Assembly (NCBI RefSeq): GCF_028689785.1
Contig: NZ_JAQVCN010000057.1
Span: forward strand, 1-32,442
Reading direction: 5' to 3'
Source of the DNA: Zoogloea sp.
Lineage (GTDB): Bacteria; Pseudomonadota; Gammaproteobacteria; Burkholderiales; Rhodocyclaceae
DNA length: 32,442 bases
Every line of letters begins with the position of its first letter. The stretch's first letter is position 1. The notes under the pieces are model-generated. The model was not told the DNA's origin. It worked only from the letters and a program-made list of their open reading frames with translations, and made no database searches. Positions 1-9,300 of the stretch are shown here, piece after piece. The translations under genes and the position numbers were made by a program.

Positions 1-364
1 GGAGGTGAGGGAGTCGGAAGTCACCGGAATGGACCGATCATGTTGAGGGATTGCAATGGGGCCTGAGAAACCGAGCCCCCATTCGGCAGCAAGACCATCG
101 CAGCCAAACAGCTTATCGACCCCTGAGCCTGAGACTTTAGGGAGGCTCCGATTTAATCCACTTCCCTTCAGGCGCATCACCTCCAATCGAAAGGCTACGG
201 GACACGATCAGGCTACGCGTTGCCGGCTCGGAATGAGTCGATCCAATCGGCGCGAGCCCCGATCGCTCACCGCTTGTCTGTGATAAGCCACACACCTTCA
301 TCCCCCACCCAGCCGCGCTACACTGCCCCCTCGACGCCAGCCCCTGGAGCGCCCCTTCCTTACC
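1..364. other. Left-edge region without a recognisable gene
   Basis: No open frame here resembles a known protein. A frame open from the left edge closes at 64-66, so at most the last 21 codons of an upstream gene could be present, and they are not recognisable. Bases 1 to about 290 look less GC-rich and less codon-structured than the rest of the window. Two small inverted repeats are visible: AATGGGG (55-61) with CCCCATT (77-83), and GAGCCT (125-130) with AGGCTC (143-148). Either could be the remains of a terminator for a gene off the left edge. A weak -10-like TACACT lies at 319-324, about 40 bases before the SulP start, without a convincing -35. Confidence 0.5.
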
Positions 365-2092
365 ATGCCGCCCGCCCTCAGCCGCTATCTGCCCTTCCTC
401 GCCTGGCGCCACCAGCTCGACGCCGGCACTCTGCGCGCCGATCTGCTGGCCGGCTTCACGGTGGCCCTGGTGGCCATCCCCCAGGCCCTCGCCTACGCCC
501 AGCTCGCCGGCCTGCCCTCCTACGTCGGCCTTTACGCCTCCCTGCTGCCTTGCATTGTCGGCGCTCTGTTCGGCTCCTCGGCCCAGCTCAACACCGGGCC
601 AGTGGCCCTGACCAGCCTGCTCACCGCCACCAGCCTGGCGCCCCTGGCCCTGCCGGGCTCCGAGACCTACCTCGTGCTCGCGGTACAGCTGGCCCTGCTG
701 GCCGGCATCCTGCAGGTGGCCTTCGGCATGCTGCGCCTGGCCCATTTCTCAGATCTGCTGTCCCACCCGGTACTCCACGGTTTCATCAACGCCTGCTCCC
801 TGCTGATCTGCGCCGCCCAGCTGCCCACCCTGCTCGGGCTGCCCACCTTCGGCCAGCGCCCTTTCGCCGAGGCCGTGATAGACCTTGCCCGTGCCCTGCC
901 CGACATCCACCTGCCCTCCGCCGCCCTGGGGCTGGCCGCCATCGGCCTGCTGGTGGCCCTGCGCCGCCTGCTGCCACGCTGGCCGGGGGTACTCATCGTG
1001 GTGGCCGGGCTGAGCGTGGTGGCCGGGCTGACGGGTTTTGAAGCGGATGGCGGGCGTGTCGTCGGCACCCTGCCCGCCGAAACCCTGGCCTTTGCCCTGC
1101 CCCGGGCCAACTGGGGCCAGACGGTGGACCTCCTCCCCTCAGCCTTCGTGCTGGCCCTGGTCAGCTTCCTGGAGGCCATGTCGAGCTGCAAGGTAGCCTC
1201 GGCACGCACCGGCCAGCGCTGGGACGGCAACCAGGAACTCATCGGCCAGGGGCTGGCCAAGCTCACCGCCTCGGTGTGCCAGGCCTACCCGGTCAGCGGC
1301 TCTTTCGGGCGCTCGGCCTTCCTGCTGGCCAGCGGCGCCCGCAGCGGCCTGGCCTCGGTGGTCGGCGCCCTGATGGTGCTGGCCGCCCTGCTGAGCATGC
1401 CCGAGCTGATCGCACGCATCCCCCTGCCTGTGCTGGCCGCTGTGATCCTCGTCACCCTGGCCACCCTGCTCTCCCCCGCCCAACTGCGGGAAGCCTGGCG
1501 CACCAGCCGCGACGACGGCCTGGCCGGCACCATCAGCTTCGTCGCCACCCTGGCCTTCGCTCCGCACATCGAGATCGGCATTCTGGCCGGCCTGATCCTG
1601 TCTCTGGCCCTGCTGATCTACCGCAGCATGAAGCCCCGGGTTGCCGTGCTCGGGCGTCACCCGGACGGCACCTGGCGCGACGCCGCCCGCTTCAACCTAC
1701 CCCCGCCCCACCCGGAACTCACCATCCTGCGCTTTGACGGCCCCCTGCACTTCGTCAATGCCGCCACCTTCGAGGACGCGGTGCTCGCCGTCGGCCGCGA
1801 CCACCCCCGGCTGAAGGTGCTGCTGCTGTCCTGCGCCGGGATCAACGACATGGACGCCAGCGGCATCGACACCCTGCGCCGCATCCACCGCCAGCTCACT
1901 GACAACGGGCGCTGCCTGGCCTGCTGCGGCCTCAAGAAACAGGTCATCGACGTGATGGAGCGCACCGGACTTTGGAGCGAACTGGCGCCCCACGCCGCCT
2001 ACCGCACCGAAGACCATGCCCTGCAGCACCTGCTGCCCACCTTGTCTGGCCCGCCCGCTCCGGCCCCCCAACGCCAGGGATTCACCTGGTGA
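365..2092 (+). CDS. SulP family inorganic anion transporter with C-terminal STAS domain
   Basis: Inner-membrane transporter of the SulP (SLC26-like) family, 575 residues, the usual length for bacterial members. Family members move sulfate, bicarbonate, dicarboxylates or other anions; the substrate cannot be told from sequence. The membrane part (about residues 25-425) opens with the SulP signature IPQALAYAQLAG (38-49) and the following SSAQLNTGPVAL segment (71-82). Further on, the PVSGSFGRSAF stretch is typical of the family. The cytoplasmic STAS domain (about 450-555) includes NDMDASGID, the region equivalent to the anti-sigma-antagonist phosphoserine loop. The ATG at 365 is the first in frame. 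A GGAG at 346-349 is rather distant (15 bases) to be its ribosome-binding site. The gene stands upstream of the EF-G-like gene in the same direction, but a 104-base gap with a possible promoter argues against obligatory co-transcription. No carbonic anhydrase or sulfur-assimilation gene adjoins it, so context does not settle the substrate. Confidence 0.93.
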   Translation: MPPALSRYLPFLAWRHQLDAGTLRADLLAGFTVALVAIPQALAYAQLAGLPSYVGLYASLLPCIVGALFGSSAQLNTGPVALTSLLTATSLAPLALPGSETYLVLAVQLALLAGILQVAFGMLRLAHFSDLLSHPVLHGFINACSLLICAAQLPTLLGLPTFGQRPFAEAVIDLARALPDIHLPSAALGLAAIGLLVALRRLLPRWPGVLIVVAGLSVVAGLTGFEADGGRVVGTLPAETLAFALPRANWGQTVDLLPSAFVLALVSFLEAMSSCKVASARTGQRWDGNQELIGQGLAKLTASVCQAYPVSGSFGRSAFLLASGARSGLASVVGALMVLAALLSMPELIARIPLPVLAAVILVTLATLLSPAQLREAWRTSRDDGLAGTISFVATLAFAPHIEIGILAGLILSLALLIYRSMKPRVAVLGRHPDGTWRDAARFNLPPPHPELTILRFDGPLHFVNAATFEDAVLAVGRDHPRLKVLLLSCAGINDMDASGIDTLRRIHRQLTDNGRCLACCGLKKQVIDVMERTGLWSELAPHAAYRTEDHALQHLLPTLSGPPAPAPQRQGFTW

Positions 2093-2115
2093 CAGCGCTT
2101 TGTTGACCTGAGTCG

Positions 2116-2144
2116 TTGTCGTGCCCCCTGCAGAGGCAGATACT
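2116..2144 (+). promoter_or_regulatory. Possible sigma70 promoter of the EF-G-like gene
   Basis: TTGTCG (2116-2121) and GATACT (2139-2144) are separated by 17 bases, each matching the -35/-10 consensus at four of six positions. Transcription would start near 2151, leaving a leader of about 45 bases before the ATG at 2197. This is a consensus match only. Confidence 0.35.
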
Positions 2145-2196
2145 TTTGTCCATCTGCGCATCCAGTCTTCAGAACACTAACGACAAGGGAGCAAGC

Positions 2197-4248
2197 ATGA
2201 CACCCACCTCGGTCCGCGACATCCGCAACCTCAGCCTTCTCGGCCAGTCCGGCAGCGGCAAGACGACGCTGCTGGAGAAGCTGCTGGCCACCGCCGGCGC
2301 CATCGGCACACCCGGTTCGGTCGAGAAGGGCGACACGGTCAGCGACTACGCCCCCCAGGAAAAAGCCTTCGGGCACTCCCTCAACAGCGCCCTCGCCCAC
2401 CTGGAATGGGCCGAGCACTGGGTGAACATCCTCGACACCCCGGGCCTGCCCGACTTCCTCGGCCGTGCCCTGGCCACCCTGCCGGCGGTGGAAACCGCGG
2501 TGGTGGTCATCAACGCCGCCGCCGGCATCGAAACCCTGACCCGCAAGGTCATGGAACTCTCCGCCGACAAATGCCGGATGATCGTCGTCAATCGCATCGA
2601 CGCCCCGGCCGTGGACTTCGGCGCCCTGATGGAGCGCATCAGCGCCAGCTTCGGCAAGGAATGCCTGCCCATCAACCTGCCCACCGCGGGGGGCGCCAGC
2701 GTCATCGACTGCTTCCTCCAGCCCGACTACGACGCCGTAACGGCTTTCTCCAGCGTGCGCGAGGCCCACGACCGTATCGTCGACCAGGTGGTCGAGGTGG
2801 ATGAGGCGTTGATGGCGCTTTACCTCGAACAGGGCGAATCCCTGCAGCCGGCACAGCTCCACGACCCCTTCGAGATCGCCCTGCGCGAGGGCCACCTGAT
2901 CCCCGTGTGCTTCACCTCGGCCCGCACGGGCGCCGGCATCCGCGAGCTTCTGGACATCCTGGGCCGCCTGCTGCCCGACCCCACCGAGGGCAACCCGCCC
3001 CGCTTCCTGAAGGGCGAAGGCCCGGCCGCCGAAGCCATCGAGGCCACCACCGACGCCGACAAGCACGTCATCGCCCACGTTTTCCAGGTGAGCAATGACC
3101 CCTTCCGCGGCAAGCTCGGCCTGTTCCGCATCCACCAGGGCACAGTCACGCCCAACACCCAGCTGTTCATCGGTGACGCCCGCAAGCCCTTCAAGGTCAG
3201 CCACCTGCTGCGCGTCCAGGGCAAGACCCAGACCGAGATCGACATCGGCATCCCCGGCGACATCTGCGCCGTGGCCCGGGTGGACGACATCCACCGGGAC
3301 GCCGTTCTCCACGACTCCCACGACGAGGACCACTTCCACCTGGTGGCGCCGCGCTATCCCCAGGCTGTCTTCGGCCTGGCCCTCGCCGCAGAAAAGCACG
3401 GTGACGAGCAGAAGCTCTCCGAAGCCCTGCACCGCCTGCTGGATGAAGACCCGTGCCTGTCCGTCGAGCACAACCTCCAGGCCAAGGAAACCGTGATCCG
3501 CGGCCTTGGCGAGGTGCACCTCAAGTCGGTGCTCGACACCCTCAAGACCCGCTGGAACCTCACCCTCGGCACCAAACCGCCGGCCATCCCCTACCGGGAG
3601 ACCATCGCCGGCAGCGCCGAAGCCCGCTACCGCCACAAGAAGCAAAGCGGCGGCGCCGGCCAGTTCGGCGAAGTGGCCCTGCGCGTCGAAGCCCTGGAAC
3701 GGGGCGCCGGGCTGGAGCTGGCCGACGAGGTGAAGGGCGGCACCATCCCCTACAACTTCATGCCCGCGGTGGAAAAGGGCGTGCGTCAGGCCATCGCCGA
3801 GGGCGTGATGGCCGGCTTCCCGCTACAGGATCTGAAGGTGACGGTGTTCGACGGCAAGCACCACGCGGTGGACTCCAACGAAATTTCCTTCATCACCGCC
3901 TCCCGCCACGCCCTGCAGGAGGCCGTCCAGGGCGCCCGGCCGGTGGTGCTGGAGCCGCTCATCACCCTGACGGTGCGAGTTGCCGACGAGCACTTCGGCG
4001 GCATCAGCGCCGAACTCTCCGGCCGCCGCGGCCGTGTCACCGGCACCGACAGCCCGCAGCCCGGGTGGACGGAGATCACCAGCCAGGTGCCCATGGCCGA
4101 GATGGAAGGCTTCGAATCCCGCCTCAAGTCCATCAGTGGCGGCGACGGCAGCTGCAGCATCGCCTTCAGCCACTACGAACCGGCACCCAACGAGGTCCAG
4201 CAACGCCTCGCCCGAGAACACGTGGGCAAGCGGGGGGGCGAGCAGTAA
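2197..4248 (+). CDS. Elongation factor G-like translational GTPase (non-canonical EF-G paralogue)
   Basis: Protein of 683 residues with the full EF-G domain order: GTPase (about 1-270), domain II (about 280-365) and domains III-V to the C terminus. The P-loop GQSGSGKT is at 16-23, DTPG (G3) at 80-83 and NRID (G4, normally NKxD) at 132-135. Canonical EF-G carries RGITI in switch I, with an invariant Thr. Here the matching region reads QEKAFGHSLNSA (54-65), so the Thr is absent. This places it in the EF-G-like/FusA2-type paralogues rather than the essential FusA. No rpsL, rpsG or tufA adjoins, as would be expected for true fusA. Family members are cytoplasmic and ribosome-associated, but their physiological role is unsettled. 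The ATG at 2197 is chosen because AAGGGAG lies just upstream and the protein then begins at the P-loop lead-in; the frame is open further upstream to 2116 but that part is not EF-G-like. Confidence 0.9.
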   Translation: MTPTSVRDIRNLSLLGQSGSGKTTLLEKLLATAGAIGTPGSVEKGDTVSDYAPQEKAFGHSLNSALAHLEWAEHWVNILDTPGLPDFLGRALATLPAVETAVVVINAAAGIETLTRKVMELSADKCRMIVVNRIDAPAVDFGALMERISASFGKECLPINLPTAGGASVIDCFLQPDYDAVTAFSSVREAHDRIVDQVVEVDEALMALYLEQGESLQPAQLHDPFEIALREGHLIPVCFTSARTGAGIRELLDILGRLLPDPTEGNPPRFLKGEGPAAEAIEATTDADKHVIAHVFQVSNDPFRGKLGLFRIHQGTVTPNTQLFIGDARKPFKVSHLLRVQGKTQTEIDIGIPGDICAVARVDDIHRDAVLHDSHDEDHFHLVAPRYPQAVFGLALAAEKHGDEQKLSEALHRLLDEDPCLSVEHNLQAKETVIRGLGEVHLKSVLDTLKTRWNLTLGTKPPAIPYRETIAGSAEARYRHKKQSGGAGQFGEVALRVEALERGAGLELADEVKGGTIPYNFMPAVEKGVRQAIAEGVMAGFPLQDLKVTVFDGKHHAVDSNEISFITASRHALQEAVQGARPVVLEPLITLTVRVADEHFGGISAELSGRRGRVTGTDSPQPGWTEITSQVPMAEMEGFESRLKSISGGDGSCSIAFSHYEPAPNEVQQRLAREHVGKRGGEQ

Positions 4249-4282
4249 AGGCTGAGGGCCAGAAGCCCTGCGGGGTCAAACT

Positions 4283-4309
4283 CAGGCTGCCGTGGGCTGC
4301 GGCAGCCTG
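4283..4309. terminator. Hairpin between convergent genes, probable bidirectional terminator
   Basis: CAGGCTGCCG (4283-4292) and CGGCAGCCTG (4300-4309) form a perfect 10-base-pair GC-rich stem with a 7-base loop. It lies between the convergent stops of the EF-G-like gene and the thioredoxin-domain gene. There is no T-run on either side, so intrinsic termination is plausible by position but not certain. Confidence 0.5.
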
Positions 4310-4332
4310 GTACGCCCCGTTACCCGGCCTGC

Positions 4333-5172
4333 CTAGTTCAGATACATCGATAGCTGACGCCGGGCGCTCATCACGGCCTTCGCATCCGGGCACAGGCCGA
4401 ACCACTCCACCAGAGTATCCCGCGCCTTGCCCCGGGCTTCCGCCCGGTCACGCAGCACGACGTCCAGCAACTGATCGAAGGCGGCGGCCCACTCTCCCCG
4501 CCCGGCCCTTGCCGCTGCCAGGGCGAAGCGGGCATCAAAATCCTTCGCGTCGGCGCGGATGCGGGCTTCCAGGGCAGGCTCGTCCACCGTCGGCGCATTC
4601 TCCATGAGATCAAGGCGGGCCTTCAGGCTGCGCCAGGCGTCGTCCCGCTCCTGCGGGTCGACGGTTTCCAGGCCGGCCGCCGCGTCCTCCACCAGATCGG
4701 CGTCCAGCAGGGCCTGCACCAACTCCAGGACTATGGTGGTGCGCCCCCCGGAGAGGCTTGCCGCCTGCTGCAGAAGCTCGGCCCGCTGCAGGGGATCGGC
4801 AATACCCGCGGCGCTCAGGCGCAGGCGCTCGGCCTCGTCCGGCAGATGACGGTCCAGGAAGGCTCGTACCTGGCCTTCCGGCAAGGCCCCCGCAAACTCG
4901 TCCACCACCTCGCCATTGACGAACAGCTTGACGGCCGGAATGCTGCGTACCGCGTAGCGGGCGGCCACCGCCTGGGCTTCATCGGAATTGATCTTGGCCA
5001 GCACGAAGCGACCACCGTACTCGACGGCCAGCTTCTCAAGGAGTGGTTTGAGAGTGCGGCAAGGCCCGCACCACGGCGCCCAGAAATCCACCAGCACCGG
5101 CACCCGGCGGGACAGGGCAAGGACTGCCGTATCGAACTCTGACTCACTGACGTCCAGGGAAAAATCACGCAT
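4333..5172 (-). CDS. ybbN: Thioredoxin-domain/TPR co-chaperone, YbbN (CnoX) type
   Basis: Cytoplasmic protein of 279 residues, close to the 280-300 of the YbbN/CnoX family. The N-terminal thioredoxin fold (about 1-105) carries the active-site motif WCGPC at 34-38 and the cis-Pro segment SIPAVKLF. The rest (about 110-279) is the helical TPR-like tail typical of the family. E. coli YbbN has lost one active-site cysteine and acts mainly as a holdase co-chaperone. Here both cysteines are present, so redox activity is plausible. I chose the ATG at 5172, which starts the protein immediately before the thioredoxin fold. A TTG at 5196 would add eight residues; neither start has a strong ribosome-binding site. 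The gene is convergent with the EF-G-like gene and divergent from the small secreted-protein gene. Confidence 0.9.
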   Translation of the reverse strand: MRDFSLDVSESEFDTAVLALSRRVPVLVDFWAPWCGPCRTLKPLLEKLAVEYGGRFVLAKINSDEAQAVAARYAVRSIPAVKLFVNGEVVDEFAGALPEGQVRAFLDRHLPDEAERLRLSAAGIADPLQRAELLQQAASLSGGRTTIVLELVQALLDADLVEDAAAGLETVDPQERDDAWRSLKARLDLMENAPTVDEPALEARIRADAKDFDARFALAAARAGRGEWAAAFDQLLDVVLRDRAEARGKARDTLVEWFGLCPDAKAVMSARRQLSMYLN

Positions 5173-5250
5173 GGGAACTTGAACAGGAGTGGACAATGGT
5201 GCATAGGATCAGGGGTGAAGCACGAAGGTTCAAGCCCTTCTCCTGAAATG

Positions 5251-5266
5251 CGCGCCGGCCGGCGCG
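5251..5266. repeat. 16-base perfect palindrome between divergent genes
   Basis: CGCGCCGGCCGGCGCG reads the same on both strands. It sits in the short divergent gap between the ybbN-type gene and the gene starting at 5295, about 28 bases before the latter's ATG. It could be an operator, a leader hairpin, or simply a by-product of high GC content. A smaller repeat, GAAGG (5224-5228) with CCTTC (5236-5240), lies beside it. Confidence 0.55.
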
Positions 5267-5294
5267 GACAACACAGCCTGCCATGGAGCACGCC

Positions 5295-5873
5295 ATGCCC
5301 CTCTTCATCCGCCTCCTGCTGACACTGGTCGCACTGGCCTCGTCCCCCGGCCTGCAGGCCGGAGACCCACCGCGCCCCTTCTCCCGCATCCAGGCCTGGG
5401 CCGGCACCAGCCTGCTGGCCGAAGCGCACGGCAACAGCGCGGTGACGGCCTACGAGTACGATCTGGATGCCCCGGCTGCCGTCAGCCATATCGTGGTGAA
5501 GCCGACGCGGGGCGTCAGCGGCCCCTTCAGCATCGAGGCCCGGGCCGTAACGGTGATGCGTTGTGACTACGAAGGCCCCCACCTGGAGCTCGATAGCTGG
5601 AAGCAGGGCCTCTCCGCCCCTCGCCCGCTGCGCCGCCAGGGTCAGCGCTTCTTGGTGGACGCCGGCATCCTGAGCATGCCAATGCCGGCCTTTCCCCACT
5701 ACACCTCCCGCGAACTACGCCGGGCAATCCGCGACGCCTATGGAGAGACAGGCTTGGCCAGCACGGATGAAACGCAGACCTGCGCCCCCTTCCTTCGCGG
5801 CCATCGCTTCACGGTGCGCCACCAGGGCGCAGTGGTGCATACGCTGCTGATCTACCAGCCCGGAGGCTGCTGA
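5295..5873 (+). CDS. Secreted protein of unknown function
   Basis: Protein of 192 residues that I do not recognise. It begins with a clear Sec signal peptide: MPL, a hydrophobic core FIRLLLTLVALASS, and a likely cleavage after GLQA, so the mature protein of about 170 residues should be periplasmic or exported. It has three cysteines after the signal (in VMRCDYE, QTCAPF and as the very last residue), which could permit one disulfide. No membrane segment follows the signal. The ATG at 5295 is preferred over the one at 5283 because GGAG (5285-5288) lies six bases before it. The gene stands alone on its strand between minus-strand genes, and its stop is five bases from the convergent stop of the DUF4870-like gene. 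No function is proposed. Confidence 0.75.
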   Translation: MPLFIRLLLTLVALASSPGLQAGDPPRPFSRIQAWAGTSLLAEAHGNSAVTAYEYDLDAPAAVSHIVVKPTRGVSGPFSIEARAVTVMRCDYEGPHLELDSWKQGLSAPRPLRRQGQRFLVDAGILSMPMPAFPHYTSRELRRAIRDAYGETGLASTDETQTCAPFLRGHRFTVRHQGAVVHTLLIYQPGGC

Positions 5874-5878
5874 AGCGC

Positions 5879-6292
5879 TCAGGTGCCCACCGGCCGGGCA
5901 CCCGACAGGGCCAGCCAGCCACGCACGACGCGATACCCCACCCACAGCCCGAGCACAGGGATCATCAGCCAGGCTGCCACCGGGATGCCGATGATGGTCA
6001 GCATCACCAGGCCGGACAGCACCAGCCACAGCAGGGTGAACCAGAAGGTGCGGATCTGCCAGCTGAAGTGGCTGTCGAGCCAGGTGCCGCGCACCGCGCC
6101 ACGCTTGATGTAGTTGAGGATCACCGCCAGCAGGGACGGCAGGCCGAACACAAAGCCACCAGCCACAGTGGCCGCCGACGATGTCACCCCCACCACCACG
6201 GCAAAGGCGTGCAGGAGGTAGATCACGTGGGTGAAGCGCACCAGCGAGGGACTGACCCCGCGCAGGTCTGGTACGGGAAGGGCTTCATTCAT
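5879..6292 (-). CDS. Small membrane protein, DUF4870-like
   Basis: Protein of 137 residues with three to four predicted membrane segments: about 20-40 (VIYLLHAFAVVVGV), 45-62, and two after residue 80 (FWFTLLWLVLSGLVMLTIIGIPVAAWLMIPVLGLWVGY broken near GIP). A soluble loop with NYIKR and DSHFSWQIRTFW lies between the halves. That loop (membrane pair, S-H-F-x-W-Q-I-R-T-F-W, membrane pair) is typical of the DUF4870/YjgN-like small membrane proteins, for which no biochemical role is established. The gene is the last of the minus-strand run crcB, hrpA and this gene, 63 bases after the hrpA stop. A small hairpin, GCGCGT (6323-6328) with ACGCGC (6340-6345), lies in that gap and could separate the two transcripts. 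Confidence 0.78.
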   Translation of the reverse strand: MNEALPVPDLRGVSPSLVRFTHVIYLLHAFAVVVGVTSSAATVAGGFVFGLPSLLAVILNYIKRGAVRGTWLDSHFSWQIRTFWFTLLWLVLSGLVMLTIIGIPVAAWLMIPVLGLWVGYRVVRGWLALSGARPVGT

Positions 6293-6355
6293 GGGGCATG
6301 ACTCCGTTGAACAGGGGACCAGGCGCGTACCGGCGTGGCACGCGCTACCGTCACT

Positions 6356-9300
6356 TTACCGCGGCCGGCTGTCCCAGATCTTCTGCAGGCGTTTCACCGA
6401 CACCGGCATGGGTGTCTTCAGTTCCTGGGCAAACAAGCCCACCCGCAACTCCTCCAGCATCCAGCGGAAGTCCTCCAGCTGCGGATCAGTGACACCCGCC
6501 TTGGCCTTGGCCAGCCATTCGCGCTCAAAGGGCTGGGCCAGGCTCTTCCAGTCGGCCATCAGCTGGGCATCCCGGGCCGGGCTGGTGCGCAGCTTGTCGA
6601 TCCGCACCGTCACCCCCTTGAGGTAGCGGGGGATCTGGGCGATGCGCTCGTAAGGGAGGGCCACCAGGAAATTCTTCGGCATCAGCCTGGACACCTGGGC
6701 GTTGATGTCCGCCACCACGTCGGGGAAGGTCTTCAAGCCGGCGACGCGCTTGGTCATGGTGGCATGCTCGGCGATCAGCTGGCCGCTAAGGCGCATCAGC
6801 TCCTGGGCCACCAGAGTGATCCGTGGCTTGGCCTCCTGGCAGCGCCGGGCAAAGCTGTCGGCGTCACCGGGCAGCGGCTCCAGCAGGCAGCAGCGCTCCA
6901 GGGTCGCAGTGACCAGTTGGGCCTTGAGCTCGGCCTCGGAACCGTAGTTGATGAACTGCAGGGCCAGGTCGCGGATGCCCGGCAGCTTCTCGATGGCCTT
7001 CACCTGGGCCGACAGCTCCAGCGCAAACAGGCGGGCCAGGCCGCCCCGATGCACCCGGGCGGCCTCCTCCGGCGTGTCATAGGGGCGCAGGGAAACGCTG
7101 CTGCCGTCATCGTGCAGGGCGGGGAAGCCGACAATGTCGCGACCGGCCACCTTCACCTCCAGCAACTCGGGGAGGGCCCCGAAAGTCCACCCGGTGAAGC
7201 CGGCCAGGGCTTTGTCGCTGGCAGGTGCCGCGGCGGCGGCGGCCTGCTTTCCTTCCGGTGCGGGCCCCTTCCTGGGCGTCGGGGCCTCCGCCGCCGGCAC
7301 GATGCGGGCGCTCTGGAAGCGCGCCGCCACCTGGTCCCGGTACTTGGTCCGCAGCTCCGCCAGGTTGCGGGACTGGCCAATGATGCGGCCGTGCTCGTCC
7401 TGTACCCGGAAATTCATGAAACAGTGGGGGTTGAGGTTCTCCGGGCGGAAACTCTCCATGGGCAGTTTCAGGGACACCCGCTCTTCCACGAAGCGCTGAA
7501 GCATCTTGATCAGCGGCTCGTCGGTGTCGAAATCACCGCCATCGAAGCGCTCCATGAAGGCACCGGCACTCTCCGCCATGGGTTGCAGGCGGTGGCGGTG
7601 TTTCTGGGGCACGGTCTTCAGCAGGGCCATCACCTTCTCTTCCAGCAGACCGGGCACCAGCCATTCACAGCGGTTGGCCGGCACCTGGTTGAGCATGGCC
7701 AGGGGCACTGTCAGGGTCACGCCATCATCGGATTCGCCCGGCGCGTGCAGGTAGGTGAGCTTGAGCTTCTGCCCGAGCACCTCCAGACTGGACGGAAACC
7801 GATCGGTGGTGATGCCCTCCGCGTCGTGGCGCATGAGCTGGTCGCGGGTGAGCTGCAGCGCCTTGGGGGCCTTCTTTTCAGTGTTTTTGCGCCAGGCCTC
7901 GAAGCTGGCCAGATCAAGTACATCGGGGGGCAGCTTGGCGTCGTAGAAGGCGTAGATGAGCTCCTCGTCCACCAGCACGTCGGGGCGCCGGGACTTATGC
8001 TCCAGGCGTTCGATCTCGGCCACCAGGCGCCGGTTGTGGGCAAGGAAGGCCATGCCCCGGGCCGGGCCTTCGGCGATCTCGCCCTGCACCAGGCCTTCGC
8101 GGATGAACAGCTCACGGCACAGGGCCGGGTCGATCTCCCTGTAGCTCACCCCGCGCCGCGGGTACACGGTAAGGCCGTACAGGGTGCCGCGCTCCCAGGC
8201 CCGGACGGCACCGCTGGCCTTGGACCAGTGGGGTTCGGAAACCTGGCGCTTGAGCAGGTGCTCGCCCACCTCCTCCAGCCATTCAGGCTCGATGCGCGCC
8301 AGGCAGCGGGCAAACAGGCGCGAGGTATCCACCAGCTCGGCGCCCATGATCCACTTGCCGGCCTTCTTGGCGATGGCCGAACCCGGGTGTGGCCAGAACT
8401 TGATGCCGCGGGCACCCAGGTAGCTGCCGGCGGCCGGCCCCGAGGCGTCCTCGATCTTGCAGCCCACGTGACCCATCAGGCCAGTGAGCAGGGCCTTGTG
8501 GATGGCTTCATAGCTGGCCGGCTGATCGTTCTCCTTCCAGCCGTGCTCGGCGCACAGGGTGTGCAGCTGGTTGTACACGTCGCGCCACTCGCGCAGGCGC
8601 AGCCAGGACAGGAAGTGAGTCTTGCACCAGGCCTTCTGCTTGCTGGAGGTCTCGTGGCGCTGGACCTCCTCCCAGGCTTTCCAGAGGTTCCAGAACCACA
8701 GGAACTCGGACTTCTGCTCGTGCTCGGCGCCGCGAAAACGCGCGTGGGCCTGGTCGGCAGCGGCCTGGCGCTCGGGCGGGCGCTCACGGACGTCCTGGGT
8801 GGACAGGGCCGCGGCGATCACCAGCACCTCGGCCAGGCTGCCCCGGTCGCGGGCGGCAAGGATCATGCGACCGATCTTCGGGTCCAGGGGCAGCTTGGCC
8901 AGCTCGCGGCCGATGGGGGTGAGGTTCATCACCGCCGCCCCCTCCACCTCCTCCACGGCCCCCAGCTCGGCCAGCAGCTGGTAGCCGTCGGCCACCATGC
9001 GCGGCAGGGGCGCGTCGATGAAGGGGAAGTCGGCCACCTCGCCAAGCTTGAGGGACTTCATGCGCAGGATCACCCCGGCCAGGGACGAGCGCAGGATCTC
9101 GGGGTCGGTATGGGCTGGCCGCTTGTTGAAATCCTCCTCGTCGTAAAGGCGGAAGCACACGCCATCACTGACCCGGCCGCAGCGCCCAGCCCGCTGACGG
9201 GCCGCCGACTGGGCGATTTTCTCGATCTGCAGTTGCTCCACCTTGTTGCGGTGGCTGTATCTCTTGAGCCGCGCCAGGCCGGTATCCACCACATAACGGA

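Noticed and set aside
55-83. TPP riboswitch, because of CTGAGA within a hairpin
   Set aside because: The second conserved part (ACCTGA and following bases) and the three-way fold are missing, and no thiamine gene follows.
56-283. A 75-residue open frame at the left edge
   Set aside because: There is no ribosome-binding site, no codon bias like the neighbours, and no recognisable sequence.
1999-3645. A 548-codon minus-strand open frame opposite the EF-G-like gene, and similar long frames at 20348-21955 (+) and 29078-30091 (-)
   Set aside because: All are antisense shadows of genes with intact conserved motifs, and none has a recognisable domain.
2197-4248. The canonical fusA
   Set aside because: Switch I lacks RGITI, G4 is NRID, and ribosomal-protein or tuf neighbours are absent.
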